Shown here: piece after piece, positions 18,211 to 27,433 of the stretch | How the letters are laid out: each line of letters begins with the position of its first letter | Numbering within the stretch: position 1 is the stretch's first letter | Assembly: GCF_004343035.1 (NCBI RefSeq) | Contig: NZ_SMCQ01000010.1 | Location: 25,180 to 89,179 of the forward strand | From: Longibaculum muris | GTDB lineage: Bacteria > Bacillota_I > Bacilli_A > Erysipelotrichales > Coprobacillaceae | Length of the DNA stretch: 64,000 nt | Direction: 5' to 3' | The notes under the pieces: generated by a model | Seen by the model: the letters and a program-made list of their open reading frames with translations, nothing else | The model's database searches: none | What the model was told of the DNA's origin: nothing | Program-made: the position numbers and the translations under genes

Positions 18211-18269
18211 TTGACAATATCGTTTAACGATAATATACTGAAATTGAAGGTAATATCGTTATACGATAT
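18211..18269 (+). promoter_or_regulatory. PadR-operon promoter with paired operators
   Basis: TTGACA (18211-18216), 17 bases, TATACT (18234-18239). Two copies of the inverted repeat ATATCGT-N3-ACGATA(T/A) lie at 18217-18233 (between -35 and -10) and 18253-18269 (start region). They are most likely the binding sites of the PadR repressor encoded directly downstream. Confidence 0.85.
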
Positions 18270-18284
18270 AAGGAAGGTGAAAGA

Positions 18285-18596
18285 ATGCCAAGAGTTCAAT
18301 TGAAAACATTAACAGAACAAATGTACTATGTTTTATTAGCCCTTCAAGATGTTCGTTATGGTTCAGAAATCTCACAGTATGTTAAAGAATTAACCAACCA
18401 ACGTATTCAACTTGGACCAGGAACCCTTTATGCCATTCTTTCTAAGTTTGAAGAAGAACAATTGATTGAAGAAGTCAATTGTGAAGGACGTAAACGTAGT
18501 TATGTGATGACAAACAAAGGGGTTGAAATGTTTTGTCATGAGTATCAAAGGTTACAATGGATGATAGAAGATACCAAGAGGGAATATCATCAATGA
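18285..18596 (+). CDS. PadR-family transcriptional regulator
   Basis: 103 residues, a short (subfamily 2) PadR: LTEQMYYVLLALQDVRYGSEISQYV, then the recognition region QLGPGTLYAILSKFEEEQLIEEV and the wing EGRKRSYVMTNKG, with a C-terminal helix for dimerisation. AAGGAAGGTG precedes the ATG. The two inverted repeats in its promoter indicate autoregulation. It is followed after 18 bases by a DUF2812 membrane protein, a common two-gene pair in Firmicutes in which the PadR protein controls the membrane partner. Confidence 0.9.
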   Translation: MPRVQLKTLTEQMYYVLLALQDVRYGSEISQYVKELTNQRIQLGPGTLYAILSKFEEEQLIEEVNCEGRKRSYVMTNKGVEMFCHEYQRLQWMIEDTKREYHQ

Positions 18597-18614
18597 TAGA
18601 AAAGAGGGATTCTT

Positions 18615-19751
18615 ATGAAAAAGTATTTTAATTTAACTGGGTTTTATCCGTTTGAAAGAAAACAATTTGAAGATTTCTTAAATGATATGGCTAAAAAAGG
18701 ATATCATTTAAAAAGCTTTAATAGTTTTTTTAGTGAATATGAAGAAAATAATGATGAAATTTATTATCATGTTGCAATTAAGGAAAAGAAAAACATGATT
18801 TTTAATGAACCATGTGATGAATCTTATATGACTTTTTTTGAAGATAATGGTTATCACTTTATTGATAAACAAGGAATCTTTTATGTTTTTGCTACGGATA
18901 AACCTTGTGAAATGTATACTGATGAACAAATTGATGAAGAAGTTATCAAAAAACAAAGTATTAATGGCTTTAAGAATTATATCATTAGTTTGGTTATTTT
19001 TCTTTTATTAGGGGGATTTTTTGGTTTTTTAACTTTATCTTTTGATGATTTATTATCAACAGAAAATATTCTTGATTTTTATTTTCTAAGAATAAATATT
19101 ATATTTATAGGATGTTGTAGATTGTTTTTTATCTATTATTTTATGAAAAAAGAGGTTCATTATTCTTATCATCTTAGTCTTATCAGAGATTATTGTTTAA
19201 CATTTGTAGTAATGTTGTTGATTGTGGGAAATGAGTTCTTTACCAGAAACTTTATTTATCTTCCGCTATTTTTATTGATATTGAGTTTAATACTTGCTAT
19301 TGTTATTTGTATTTACGGATATAAAAAAAGCAATCCTATCTTATTACAAAAATATGCTCTTTTTCTTTTCATCATGTTTGTGGGTTTAGGAATCTGTGGA
19401 CAAATGAAAAAAATCAATAACAAATCATCTTATATCAAACCAGCTTTTTCTTTGATTCAAGATTATCAAATAAGCAATGATAGTCATTCTATAGTTATAG
19501 ATTATTATGAATATCAAAAAGAAAATAAAACAATCAAATATGTTAATATACTTGATCATCAAAAGAGTTTAGATATTTTAAATCTTTATCTTCAAGACCA
19601 TTATACAAAATATCAAAAGCATCAAATCGATGGATATCTTATTTATCAAACACCGATTTCTACAATTATTTATAAGAATCATCAATTTATTGAAATGAAA
19701 AAAATAGAGAATCAACAATTCAAACAATTCTTAATCTATTTAAATTGGTAA
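18615..19751 (+). CDS. DUF2812 membrane protein, PadR partner
   Basis: 378 residues. The N-terminal soluble DUF2812 domain (about 1-110: YPFERKQFEDFLNDMAKKGYHLKSF...) is followed by several membrane helices (near 120-140, 155-180, 190-215, 218-240 and 250-268) and a C-terminal, probably extracellular, tail of about 110 residues. Members are usually encoded beside PadR regulators and may sense membrane or antibiotic stress, but the mechanism is unknown. AGAGGG precedes the ATG. Confidence 0.8.
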   Translation: MKKYFNLTGFYPFERKQFEDFLNDMAKKGYHLKSFNSFFSEYEENNDEIYYHVAIKEKKNMIFNEPCDESYMTFFEDNGYHFIDKQGIFYVFATDKPCEMYTDEQIDEEVIKKQSINGFKNYIISLVIFLLLGGFFGFLTLSFDDLLSTENILDFYFLRINIIFIGCCRLFFIYYFMKKEVHYSYHLSLIRDYCLTFVVMLLIVGNEFFTRNFIYLPLFLLILSLILAIVICIYGYKKSNPILLQKYALFLFIMFVGLGICGQMKKINNKSSYIKPAFSLIQDYQISNDSHSIVIDYYEYQKENKTIKYVNILDHQKSLDILNLYLQDHYTKYQKHQIDGYLIYQTPISTIIYKNHQFIEMKKIENQQFKQFLIYLNW

Positions 19752-19773
19752 AAAAAGAGATCTAAAAGATCTC
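19750..19773 (-). terminator. Terminator of the MBL-fold gene
   Basis: On the minus strand GAGATCT and AGATCTC form a short-loop hairpin overlapping the last codons, followed by seven T. Confidence 0.75.
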
Positions 19774-20427
19774 AAAGGTTTCATCTCTATGATGAACAGG
19801 AATGATATGAGCTTGATAGGGATTATCAAGCTTTTCATTTTGTAATTGTTGAGTGATTGTATAATCACCAAAATAGTGAATAGGCATAATATATCTTGTT
19901 TTGACATGCTTTAAGAAATATTGTAAACCAAGTAAATAGCTTTCTTCTTGTCTTTTATCTACAATGACAAAAGCCAAATCAATAGGTTGTTGAATAGAAT
20001 TGATTTCTTGCTGATAAATTTCTTTTTGCCAAAGGTTGTCTTTTTCTGGTTCACCTTCCCAATGCCACCAGTTTAAATCCCCGGCAAAGTAAATGGTTTG
20101 CTTTTCGGTTTCTACTAAGAAAGCACAGCCTTCATCAGTAGATAGTAAAGTTTTGACTTTGATATCATCAAAAATATATTCTTGATGAATATCAACATAA
20201 TTGGCTTCATACTTATGACGTAAAGTATCAGAAAGAATATAAGTCTTGTGAGGATGATCGAGTTTGAAAATTTCTGGATTATAATGATCATAGTGACGAT
20301 GAGAAACAAAGATATAAAGTGGTTTTTCTTTGTTGAGATTAAGCTTACCTTGATAGTAATCAAATAATAATAGATGATTATCAAGTTCAATCAAGACACC
20401 ACTATGGAATAAATGTGTAACTAGCAT
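19762..20427 (-). CDS. Metallo-beta-lactamase-fold hydrolase (YtkL/UlaG-like)
   Basis: 221 residues. The zinc motif HxHxDH is HRHYDH at residues 43-48; further ligands are expected at YFAGDLNWWHW (about 113-124) and MPIHYFGD near residue 180. The architecture fits MBL-fold proteins of the UlaG-like group. The substrate is unknown; the name metallo-beta-lactamase refers to the fold and not to drug resistance. It lies downstream of yebC on the same strand, separated by a hairpin, so it may be transcribed partly from the yebC promoter. Confidence 0.82.
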   Translation of the reverse strand: MLVTHLFHSGVLIELDNHLLLFDYYQGKLNLNKEKPLYIFVSHRHYDHYNPEIFKLDHPHKTYILSDTLRHKYEANYVDIHQEYIFDDIKVKTLLSTDEGCAFLVETEKQTIYFAGDLNWWHWEGEPEKDNLWQKEIYQQEINSIQQPIDLAFVIVDKRQEESYLLGLQYFLKHVKTRYIMPIHYFGDYTITQQLQNEKLDNPYQAHIIPVHHRDETFEIF

Positions 20428-20430
20428 ATA

Positions 20431-20458
20431 AAAAAAGATAACATGAAAATCATGTTAT
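20431..20458 (-). terminator. Terminator after yebC
   Basis: On the minus strand ATAACATG and CATGTTAT enclose a short AT loop, and the hairpin is followed by a run of T. Confidence 0.75.
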
Positions 20459-21195
20459 TCTTCTTCTCCATCATCATAGTTAGAAACATTATGGAAAATT
20501 TGATCGACATCATCACAATCATTTAATAAATCCATTAATCTTTCAAATAACATCATATCATCACCTTCAAGTTCTACATATTCTTGAGGTGTTGTTGTAA
20601 TGTCGTCAACATCAAACTCAACATCAGATTTTGCTGCTTCAATTGCAGTTTTAATTTTATTTAAATCAGTAGGTTCACCAGTAACTTTAATACGTCCATC
20701 TTCTAAAGTTGTAATATCCTTAGCATCAACTTCACCCATGATTAAAGCATCTAATGCTTCTTCTTCACTCATACCACCGAAAACAACTGTACTTTCTACG
20801 TCATATAAATAAGATACAGAACCTTCAGCTCCTAATTTAGATTTAGATTTTGTAAATGCTGGACGCACTTGAGAAATTGTACGGTTGATATTATCAGTTA
20901 AACATTTGACGATAAGTGTTGAATTGTTTGGTCCAAAACCTTCAAATTGAATTGGATCATAGTTTTCAGTGGCACCACTTTTAACCTTATCAATAGCACG
21001 TTTAATAACGTCAGCAGGAACTTGATCTTTCTTTGCTTTTTCAATTAAACGTCTTAATGTTAAGTTTCCATCTGGTTCAGGCCCACCAGCTTTCGCTGCT
21101 AAATAAATTTCTTTTCCATAGCGAGAATAAACTTTGGCTTTTTTTGCTGCAGTTTTGGCCATAGCGACCTTACGCACTTCGTGTGCTCTACCCAT
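20455..21195 (-). CDS. yebC: YebC/PmpR/TACO1 family protein
   Basis: 246 residues. It has the characteristic start MGRAHEVRK, the KYGKEIYLAAK-type region, FEGFGPNNSTLIVKCLTDNINRT near residue 85 and a C-terminal acidic domain. Long annotated as a transcriptional regulator, the family has more recently been linked to translation, including relief of polyproline stalling; either role is taken from family knowledge. AAAGGAGGAAT lies upstream of the ATG. Its promoter region diverges from the FAD oxidoreductase gene. Confidence 0.93.
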   Translation of the reverse strand: MGRAHEVRKVAMAKTAAKKAKVYSRYGKEIYLAAKAGGPEPDGNLTLRRLIEKAKKDQVPADVIKRAIDKVKSGATENYDPIQFEGFGPNNSTLIVKCLTDNINRTISQVRPAFTKSKSKLGAEGSVSYLYDVESTVVFGGMSEEEALDALIMGEVDAKDITTLEDGRIKVTGEPTDLNKIKTAIEAAKSDVEFDVDDITTTPQEYVELEGDDMMLFERLMDLLNDCDDVDQIFHNVSNYDDGEEE

Positions 21196-21262
21196 TTGTA
21201 ATTCCTCCTTTTAAAATTCCTTCTGTATTATAAACATTTTTAGATGATTTTTCAATAAAAAA

Positions 21263-21271
21263 TGGTATAAT
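21263..21271 (+). promoter_or_regulatory. Extended -10 promoter of the FAD oxidoreductase operon
   Basis: TGGTATAAT, a TGn-extended -10 box, 42 bases before the ATG at 21313. No convincing -35 is present. Confidence 0.55.
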
Positions 21272-21312
21272 CGTTGTATTTCGTATAAAATAGTTGTAGA
21301 GGTGTATTGAAA

Positions 21313-22479
21313 ATGCAAAAAATATTGATTGTAGGGGCTGGAGCTTCTGGGGTTTATCTGTCGGTTTTGTTAAAACAGAAATTATATGATTGTGATGTGA
21401 TTGTTTTAGAACAAAATACAGCACCTTTAAAAAAGGTTCTTGCTACTGGAAATGGGAGATGTAACTTATCAAATAAAGATATGTCAATTGATTATTATCA
21501 AAGTGATAATAATCAATTGGTTGAAGAAATTATTTCTTCTTTTGATATGGTTCAAGCAATGAATGATTTAGGATTGTATTGTATATATCAAGGAAATTTA
21601 TTATATCCTAAAAGTGAGCAAGCTTTATCTGTAAAACAGATTTTAATGCAAAGAGCAGAGGAATTAGGGGTTTTATTTTTATATGAACAAGAGGTTTTAA
21701 AGATTGAAAAAGGGTATCCTTATATTGTTAAAACAAATCAACAACAATTAAAGGCTGATTATGTTATTTTTGCAATGGGAAGCGAAGCAGGTCGTTTATC
21801 TGGAACACAGTTATCACGATATCAAATCTTAAGAAAATTACATTTAAATGTTGTTGAACCAAGACCAGCTTTAACACAATTTTTTACTCAACCTGTTTTA
21901 AAGTCACTAAAAGGGGTAAGAGTGAAAGGAACATTTACTTTATTAGAAAAAGGTAAATGTGTTCATCAGGAAAAGGGCGAATTGTTGTTTACTGATTATG
22001 GGGTCAGTGGGATTGCGATTATGCAGCTTTCGGCATTTTGCAAGCCACTGCATGATTATGAATTGTCAATTGACTTTTTTGATGAAGAAGATGCAAAGAA
22101 ATTGTATGAATATATTGAACTTCGTCGCAAGAAGGGCTATAATCATTTCTACGATGGCTTACTCAATAGTAAAATATCGCTTTATTTTGAAAAACAGGCA
22201 TTGAATTCAACCCAAGAAATTGTTTCAATGCTTAAAGATTTTCGTTTACATATTACAGGGCTAAGATCTTATGAAAGTGCTCAGGTGATGAAGGGTGGAT
22301 TGTCACTGAATGAACTTGATCATAACTTAGAACTTAAAAAATATCCACATATCTATGCCATTGGGGAAATATTAAATGTGATAGGTTTATGTGGAGGTTA
22401 TAATTTACATTTTGCTTTTGCAAGTGCAAGTCATGTCGCAAAAGCGTTAGAGAGGGAATGGAATGTTACGAATTCATAA
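21313..22479 (+). CDS. BaiN/HI0933-family FAD-dependent oxidoreductase
   Basis: 388 residues. The dinucleotide-binding motif GAGASGVYLS lies at residues 8-17, the family signature KVLATGNGRCNLSN near residue 42, FTDYGVSG near 225, and the C-terminal FAD contact GLCGGYNLHFAFASA near 360. This is the flavoprotein family that contains YhiN, HI0933 and the bile-acid reductase BaiN; the substrate here is unknown. AGAGGTG is 8 bases upstream of the ATG. The stop overlaps the next flavoprotein gene by 17 bases, so the two are translationally coupled. Confidence 0.85.
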   Translation: MQKILIVGAGASGVYLSVLLKQKLYDCDVIVLEQNTAPLKKVLATGNGRCNLSNKDMSIDYYQSDNNQLVEEIISSFDMVQAMNDLGLYCIYQGNLLYPKSEQALSVKQILMQRAEELGVLFLYEQEVLKIEKGYPYIVKTNQQQLKADYVIFAMGSEAGRLSGTQLSRYQILRKLHLNVVEPRPALTQFFTQPVLKSLKGVRVKGTFTLLEKGKCVHQEKGELLFTDYGVSGIAIMQLSAFCKPLHDYELSIDFFDEEDAKKLYEYIELRRKKGYNHFYDGLLNSKISLYFEKQALNSTQEIVSMLKDFRLHITGLRSYESAQVMKGGLSLNELDHNLELKKYPHIYAIGEILNVIGLCGGYNLHFAFASASHVAKALEREWNVTNS

Positions 22480-24037
22480 CGTGAAAGTAAAATTAGGTAA
22501 GATGGATGAACGTAAAATTGTTTCACAAGTCTTAAATGTTCGTGAAAAAGCAATTAGAAATGTTCAATTGTCTAAACAATCTATTGATGCAAGGCGACAA
22601 AATGTTCATTGGATATGTAGTTTTGATTTTGAAGTTGATGATGAAGATGCGTTTATAAAAACTCATCCTCAAGTTCAAAAAGTTAAACCATATCAGTATG
22701 TTTATAAACAAGCAAATGATAAAAAAGTTGTCGTTGTTGGAAGTGGACCAGCGGGCTTGTTTTGTGCTTATACGCTTGCTTGTGCAGGGCAGGATGTTAC
22801 AGTCATAGAAAGAGGAAAAAAGGTTGAGGAAAGGGTTAAAGATGTTGATGCATTGATGCATGAGGGCATCTTGAATCCGATGAGTAATATTGCTTTTGGT
22901 GAAGGTGGAGCAGGAACATTCTCTGATGGGAAATTGACAACAGGAATTAAAAATCATCGCTTAAGATATATTTTAGAAACTTTTGTAAAACATGGTGCAC
23001 CCAAAGATATTTTATATGCATCAAAACCACATATTGGGACTGATTATTTAAGAAAAGTATTGATTGATATGCGTCATTTTATGGAAGAAAAAGGGGTGTG
23101 TTTCATGTTTGAAACACAAATGATTGATTATTCTTCTAAGGCCCAAGGATATCAAGTGAAAGTGAAAAAAGATCAGCAAATTCAAACGATTGATACGGAT
23201 GTCCTTGTTTTAGCAATTGGTCATAGTGCTAGAGATACCTATGAATTGCTTTATCAAAAAGGCTTGTCAATGGAAGCCAAAGCTTTTGCCATAGGATTAC
23301 GTATTGAACAATCACAAGAAAAAATCAATCAGATACAATACAAGAAAAGTGCTCATTCACCATATCTAAAGGCTGCGCCTTATAAATTAGCAGTCCAAAC
23401 AAGTGAAAAAAGAGGGGTCTATACATTTTGTATGTGCCCAGGTGGTTATGTTGTACCTTCACATCATGAAGCAGGAACTTTATGTGTGAATGGAATGAGT
23501 TATTATAGCAGAAATGCTAAAAATGCTAATAGTGCGATTTTGGTTAATGTCATGCCTAGTGATTTTGAAAGTGATCATCCTTTAGCAGGAATTGCTTTTC
23601 AACGTCAATTAGAAGAAAAGGCTTTTAAGCTAGGGGGAGAAAATTATCATGCTCCTGTGCAACTTGCGATGAATTATATCAATGGAACGAATTATCCATT
23701 AGGCAAGATTGAGCCAAGTTATTTACCAGGGTATACATTAACTGATTTAAATCAATTATTTCCTGCATTCATTAATCGTAATTTAAAAGAAGGCTTGATG
23801 TTAATGAATCAGAAAATGCCTGGTTTTATTGATGAAGATACATTATTAACTGGGGTAGAAGCGAGAAGTAGTGCTCCTGTTCGTATTTTACGTAATGAAT
23901 ATTTAGAATCTTCAAGTCAAGGAATTTATCCAATTGGCGAAGGAGCTGGATATGCTGGTGGAATTATGTCAGCAGCAGTTGATGGGATGGTTTGTGCAGA
24001 AATGATTTTGAGGGAGGATAAAAATGGAAGCTGTTGA
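22463..24037 (+). CDS. FAD-dependent dehydrogenase (COG2509 type)
   Basis: 524 residues. A roughly 85-residue N-terminal domain is followed by the FAD-binding motif VVVGSGPAGLFCAYTLA (about 90-106), then IAFGEGGAGTFSDGKLTTG near residue 145 and the C-terminal EGAGYAGGIMSAAVDG near 495. These match an uncharacterised FAD-dependent dehydrogenase family common in Firmicutes. It sits between another flavoprotein and the potassium uptake genes with overlaps on both sides (17 and 14 bases), so all four form one operon. No substrate can be assigned. Confidence 0.85.
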   Translation: MLRIHNVKVKLGKMDERKIVSQVLNVREKAIRNVQLSKQSIDARRQNVHWICSFDFEVDDEDAFIKTHPQVQKVKPYQYVYKQANDKKVVVVGSGPAGLFCAYTLACAGQDVTVIERGKKVEERVKDVDALMHEGILNPMSNIAFGEGGAGTFSDGKLTTGIKNHRLRYILETFVKHGAPKDILYASKPHIGTDYLRKVLIDMRHFMEEKGVCFMFETQMIDYSSKAQGYQVKVKKDQQIQTIDTDVLVLAIGHSARDTYELLYQKGLSMEAKAFAIGLRIEQSQEKINQIQYKKSAHSPYLKAAPYKLAVQTSEKRGVYTFCMCPGGYVVPSHHEAGTLCVNGMSYYSRNAKNANSAILVNVMPSDFESDHPLAGIAFQRQLEEKAFKLGGENYHAPVQLAMNYINGTNYPLGKIEPSYLPGYTLTDLNQLFPAFINRNLKEGLMLMNQKMPGFIDEDTLLTGVEARSSAPVRILRNEYLESSSQGIYPIGEGAGYAGGIMSAAVDGMVCAEMILREDKNGSC

Positions 24038-25424
24038 TTTTCATAAAGGAAAAAAGAAAAAAGTTTTTTCACCAACAAGGCGAATTGCTTTTAGTTTCTT
24101 TATGGTCATTTTTATAGGATCATTGTTGTTATCGTTATCAATTTCTAATAAAGGAGCAGTCATTCCTTATTTAGATCATTTATTTATTGCCACTTCGGCA
24201 ACTTGTGTAACAGGACTTGTACCCATTGTTGTTGCTGATCAATATACACTTTTTGGTCAATTGGTGATTCTTGCATTGATTCAAATTGGTGGATTAGGTT
24301 TTTTAACACTTTTAAATATGATGTTAGTTGCCTTTAAAAAGAAACTTTCTTATACCAATAAGATTATTATGCAAGAGGCCTTAAATCAAAGCTCAATGCG
24401 AGCAATGGGAATATATATTAAAAGGGTTATCAAATATACAGCAATCTTTGAATTGACTGGATCAGTGTTATTAAGTTTTGTCTTTGTTCCGGAATTTGGT
24501 TTGATAAAAGGAATATATTATGCTTGTTTCCATTCTATTTCAGCTTTTTGTAATGCCGGATTTGATGTTTTAGGTTCTAATTCTTTGATTAACTATCAGA
24601 CAAATCTGTTAGTGAATTTAGTAGTAGCTGGTTTGATTATTGCTGGAGGACTTGGATTTATTGTATGGGTTGATTTAAGGATGGCTTGGAAAAATTATAA
24701 AGATAATTTTAAAGTCTTTAAATTACGTAAATTTATGGCTTCATTGTCATTACATACTAAGATTGTTTTATGGATTACAAGTATTTTACTCGCTTTAGGA
24801 ACAATCATTATTTTAGCCTTAGAGTTTACAAATATGAAAACTCTTGGAGCTTTACCTTTACCAGATAAAATTTTAGCCAGTTTCTTCCAATCAACAACCT
24901 TGAGAACTGCTGGTTTTGCCACTGTTGATATTGGTGCATTACATGTTTCTACAAAATTAATTATGTCAATGTTTATGTTTATTGGTGGGTCACCTGCTGG
25001 AACAGCTGGGGGAATTAAAACAGTCACTTTCGTCATGATGCTTTTATATGTGCATGCGCTTGTTCAAGGGAGTGATCGTATTAAAATCATGAAGCGTTCT
25101 ATTTCTGATCAAGTTGTTAAACGTGCTTTAACTATTGCTATGGTGAGTTTCTTTATTTGTGTCACAGGTTTATTTGTTTTAGCAATTAGTGAGAAGTTAA
25201 ATTTTATAGATTTGGTTTTTGAAGTATTTTCAGCCTTTGCGACAGTTGGATTAACGGCTGGAGTGACACCAATGTTGACAAGTGTCGGAAAAGTTGTCAT
25301 TATTATATTGATGTATATTGGTCGTATTGGTCCAATAACAATGATTTTAATTTTTGCAAAACGATATAATCAAATGAAAGGGAAAGACATCGTCTATCCA
25401 CAAGCTGATGTCTTAATAGGTTAG
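24024..25424 (+). CDS. ktrB: KtrB-type potassium uptake channel subunit (TrkH family)
   Basis: 466 residues, eight to ten membrane helices in four M1-P-M2 repeats. The four selectivity-filter loops are visible as TSATCVTGL, SAFCNAGFD, STTLRTAGF and SAFATVGLT. The family forms the membrane dimer that takes up K+ (often Na+-coupled), gated by a cytoplasmic KtrA ring. It overlaps the preceding flavoprotein gene and is followed after 4 bases by ktrA. Length and pairing favour KtrB over TrkH. Confidence 0.93.
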   Translation: MEAVDFHKGKKKKVFSPTRRIAFSFFMVIFIGSLLLSLSISNKGAVIPYLDHLFIATSATCVTGLVPIVVADQYTLFGQLVILALIQIGGLGFLTLLNMMLVAFKKKLSYTNKIIMQEALNQSSMRAMGIYIKRVIKYTAIFELTGSVLLSFVFVPEFGLIKGIYYACFHSISAFCNAGFDVLGSNSLINYQTNLLVNLVVAGLIIAGGLGFIVWVDLRMAWKNYKDNFKVFKLRKFMASLSLHTKIVLWITSILLALGTIIILALEFTNMKTLGALPLPDKILASFFQSTTLRTAGFATVDIGALHVSTKLIMSMFMFIGGSPAGTAGGIKTVTFVMMLLYVHALVQGSDRIKIMKRSISDQVVKRALTIAMVSFFICVTGLFVLAISEKLNFIDLVFEVFSAFATVGLTAGVTPMLTSVGKVVIIILMYIGRIGPITMILIFAKRYNQMKGKDIVYPQADVLIG

Positions 25425-25428
25425 AAGT

Positions 25429-26097
25429 ATGAAAAATAGACAATATGTTGTTTTAGGTTTAGGAGTCTTTGGGTCAACCATTACCAAAACATTATCACAA
25501 TTTGGTTGTGAAGTTTTAGCTATTGATAAAGATCCTGAATGTGTTCAAAGGGTTTCTGAATTTGCAACCAAAGCAGTTATTGGTGACATTACTGATCAAC
25601 AATTCTTAATTGATTTAGGGGTTGAAGAATTTGATGTTGGAATTGTAGCGATTGGGAATCACTTAGAAGAAAGTTTATTAGGAGTTTTAAATTTAAAGGA
25701 AATTGGTGTTCCTTATATTATCGCTAAAGCTAAAAACAAACGTTTTAAAGTTGTCTTAGAAAAAATTGGTGCTGATCGTGTTTGTCGTCCGGAAAAGGAA
25801 ATGGGAGAAAGAGTTGCACGTTCATTACTTAGAAAGAATATTACTGACTTAATTGAATTGGATGATAATTATAGTGTTGTTGAAATGAAAGTTCCACAAG
25901 CTTGGGTTGGACATTCATTACAAGGATTAAATCTAAGAAAAAATTATGGAATTAATATCTTAGGTATTCGTGATGAAAAGACACATAAACTTGAATTATC
26001 AGTTGATCCTCAATATTCAATTCGTATGGATGATCATTTCTTGATGATTGCTGAAACTGAAACAATTGAAAAATTTGATTACTTAGTTGAAGTATAA
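25429..26097 (+). CDS. ktrA: KtrA-type RCK regulator of potassium uptake
   Basis: 222 residues. The N-terminal RCK-N Rossmann domain has GLGVFGSTITKTL (about 10-22) and the acidic AIDKDPE strand end for nucleotide binding; the C-terminal RCK-C (TrkA-C) domain covers about 140-222. It forms an octameric ring that gates KtrB in response to ATP/ADP, and c-di-AMP commonly binds the C domain in Firmicutes. It starts 4 bases after ktrB. A strong bidirectional terminator follows. Confidence 0.93.
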   Translation: MKNRQYVVLGLGVFGSTITKTLSQFGCEVLAIDKDPECVQRVSEFATKAVIGDITDQQFLIDLGVEEFDVGIVAIGNHLEESLLGVLNLKEIGVPYIIAKAKNKRFKVVLEKIGADRVCRPEKEMGERVARSLLRKNITDLIELDDNYSVVEMKVPQAWVGHSLQGLNLRKNYGINILGIRDEKTHKLELSVDPQYSIRMDDHFLMIAETETIEKFDYLVEV

Positions 26098-26135
26098 AAA
26101 ATAGGAGAGTTCATAGAGAGCTCTCCTATTTTTTC
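26096..26135. terminator. Bidirectional terminator between ktrA and the phosphoesterase
   Basis: AAAATAGGAGAG pairs with CTCTCCTATTTT around a ten-base loop, with A-runs on one side and T-runs on the other. Confidence 0.9.
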
Positions 26136-26647
26136 CCTTTGGTTGGTTGTGGGACAACGATTTCTTCTAATGTTGGATAATCATAAAAATGAGTTTGACG
26201 AGTTACTGTATCATAAATAGCGTAGGTTCTATGTCTTGGGTAATTTCTTGGTAAGGCAAGACTACCAGGATTGATAAGGGTCACATCATCGACTTCATTA
26301 AAGTAAGGAATATGGGTATGACCAAAACAAAAAACATTGGCAGGATAATCTTTACGTAAGTTTAAAAACTCTAATGGTTCATAAGAAAGATGATTGATAT
26401 GTCCATGAGTAATATAAAATAAGGTTCCATCAATTTCAAATTGAAGGGTTTGTTCAAGATTGGCAAAATCATTATTACCACGACAAATATAAAGTGGTTT
26501 AGGAGCATGAAATGTTTTGGGATCAAAGCCTAAAAATATATCTCCACAATGAATAATTGCATCATATCCTTTAACTGTATTAAAAAATTCTTCAAGGTCA
26601 TGCTCACGTAGAAAATGAGTATCAGAAATGATTAATATTTGACTCAT
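26126..26647 (-). CDS. YfcE/MJ0936-type metallophosphoesterase
   Basis: 173 residues. All five metal-site blocks of the calcineurin-like fold are visible: ISDTH near residue 8, HCGDIF near 34, RGNNDF near 60, THGHINHL near 80 and FGHTHIPYF near 110. Members hydrolyse phosphodiesters or small phosphomonoesters in the cytoplasm; the physiological substrate is unknown. AAGGAGG lies shortly upstream of the ATG. It is convergent with ktrA and divergent from the ABC exporter. Confidence 0.88.
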   Translation of the reverse strand: MSQILIISDTHFLREHDLEEFFNTVKGYDAIIHCGDIFLGFDPKTFHAPKPLYICRGNNDFANLEQTLQFEIDGTLFYITHGHINHLSYEPLEFLNLRKDYPANVFCFGHTHIPYFNEVDDVTLINPGSLALPRNYPRHRTYAIYDTVTRQTHFYDYPTLEEIVVPQPTKGKK

Positions 26648-26728
26648 ATTGAACCTCCTTATGTTCTTTTTTATGAATTTGTGTTACTATTATTATAATA
26701 ACAGATAAAACAAAGGATGGTAAGAGAA

Positions 26729-27433
26729 ATGTGTGCTTTGATAGAATTTAAAAATATCATTAAAAGTTATACAATGGGGGATATTACAATTCATGCTAGT
26801 GATGGTGTGAATTTTGAAGTGAATAAAGGGGAATTTGTTGTGATTGTAGGAGCTTCTGGAGCTGGTAAGACAACCATCTTAAATTTACTTGGAGGGATGG
26901 ATTCTCCAACCAGCGGAACGATTTTAGTAGATGGACAAAATATTGCCTTATATGATGAGAAACAATTAACAGAATATCGTCGTGATGATATTGGGTTTGT
27001 TTTTCAGTTTTATAATTTAATTCAAAATCTAACAGCTTTAGAAAATGTTGAATTGGCTTCTCAAATATCTAAAAATCCATTAGATGCAAGACATGTTTTA
27101 GAAAGAGTTGGTTTATCTGAGCGTATGGCTAACTTTCCTGCTCAAATGTCAGGCGGTGAACAGCAACGTGTAGCAATTGCTCGAGCCATTGCTAAAAATC
27201 CTAAGCTTTTATTATGTGATGAGCCAACTGGCGCATTGGATTATCAAACGGGGAAATCAATTTTAGGTTTACTTCGTGAGATGTGCGAAACATATCAGAT
27301 GACGGTTATTGTGATTACACATAACTCTGCATTGGCACCTATGGCAGATCGTGTTATCCATTTAAGAAACGGGAAAGTTTATGGCGTAGAACTTAATGAA
27401 AATCCTAAACCAATCGAGGAAATTGAATGGTAA
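26729..27433 (+). CDS. ABC transporter ATPase, MacB/LolD type
   Basis: About 234 residues. Walker [11 protein letters not shown]-loop in [12 protein letters not shown] signature [13 protein letters not shown], Walker [13 protein letters not shown] and the H-loop ITHN are all intact. The extended MacB/LolD subgroup pairs with FtsX-like permeases, and one follows with a 7-base overlap. Two ATGs are possible; 26729 is preferred because AAAGGATGG has suitable spacing, while 26717 would have none. Confidence 0.93.
   Translation: MCALIEFKNIIKSYTMGDITIHASDGVNFEVNKGEFVVIVGASGAGKTTILNLLGGMDSPTSGTILVDGQNIALYDEKQLTEYRRDDIGFVFQFYNLIQNLTALENVELASQISKNPLDARHVLERVGLSERMANFPAQMSGGEQQRVAIARAIAKNPKLLLCDEPTGALDYQTGKSILGLLREMCETYQMTVIVITHNSALAPMADRVIHLRNGKVYGVELNENPKPIEEIEW

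Noticed and set aside
19762..20427. Beta-lactamase controlled by the BlaI/BlaR1 pair
   Set aside because: The MBL-fold protein is of the UlaG-like group, lies about 5 kb away on the other strand, and has no TACA/TGTA operator upstream.
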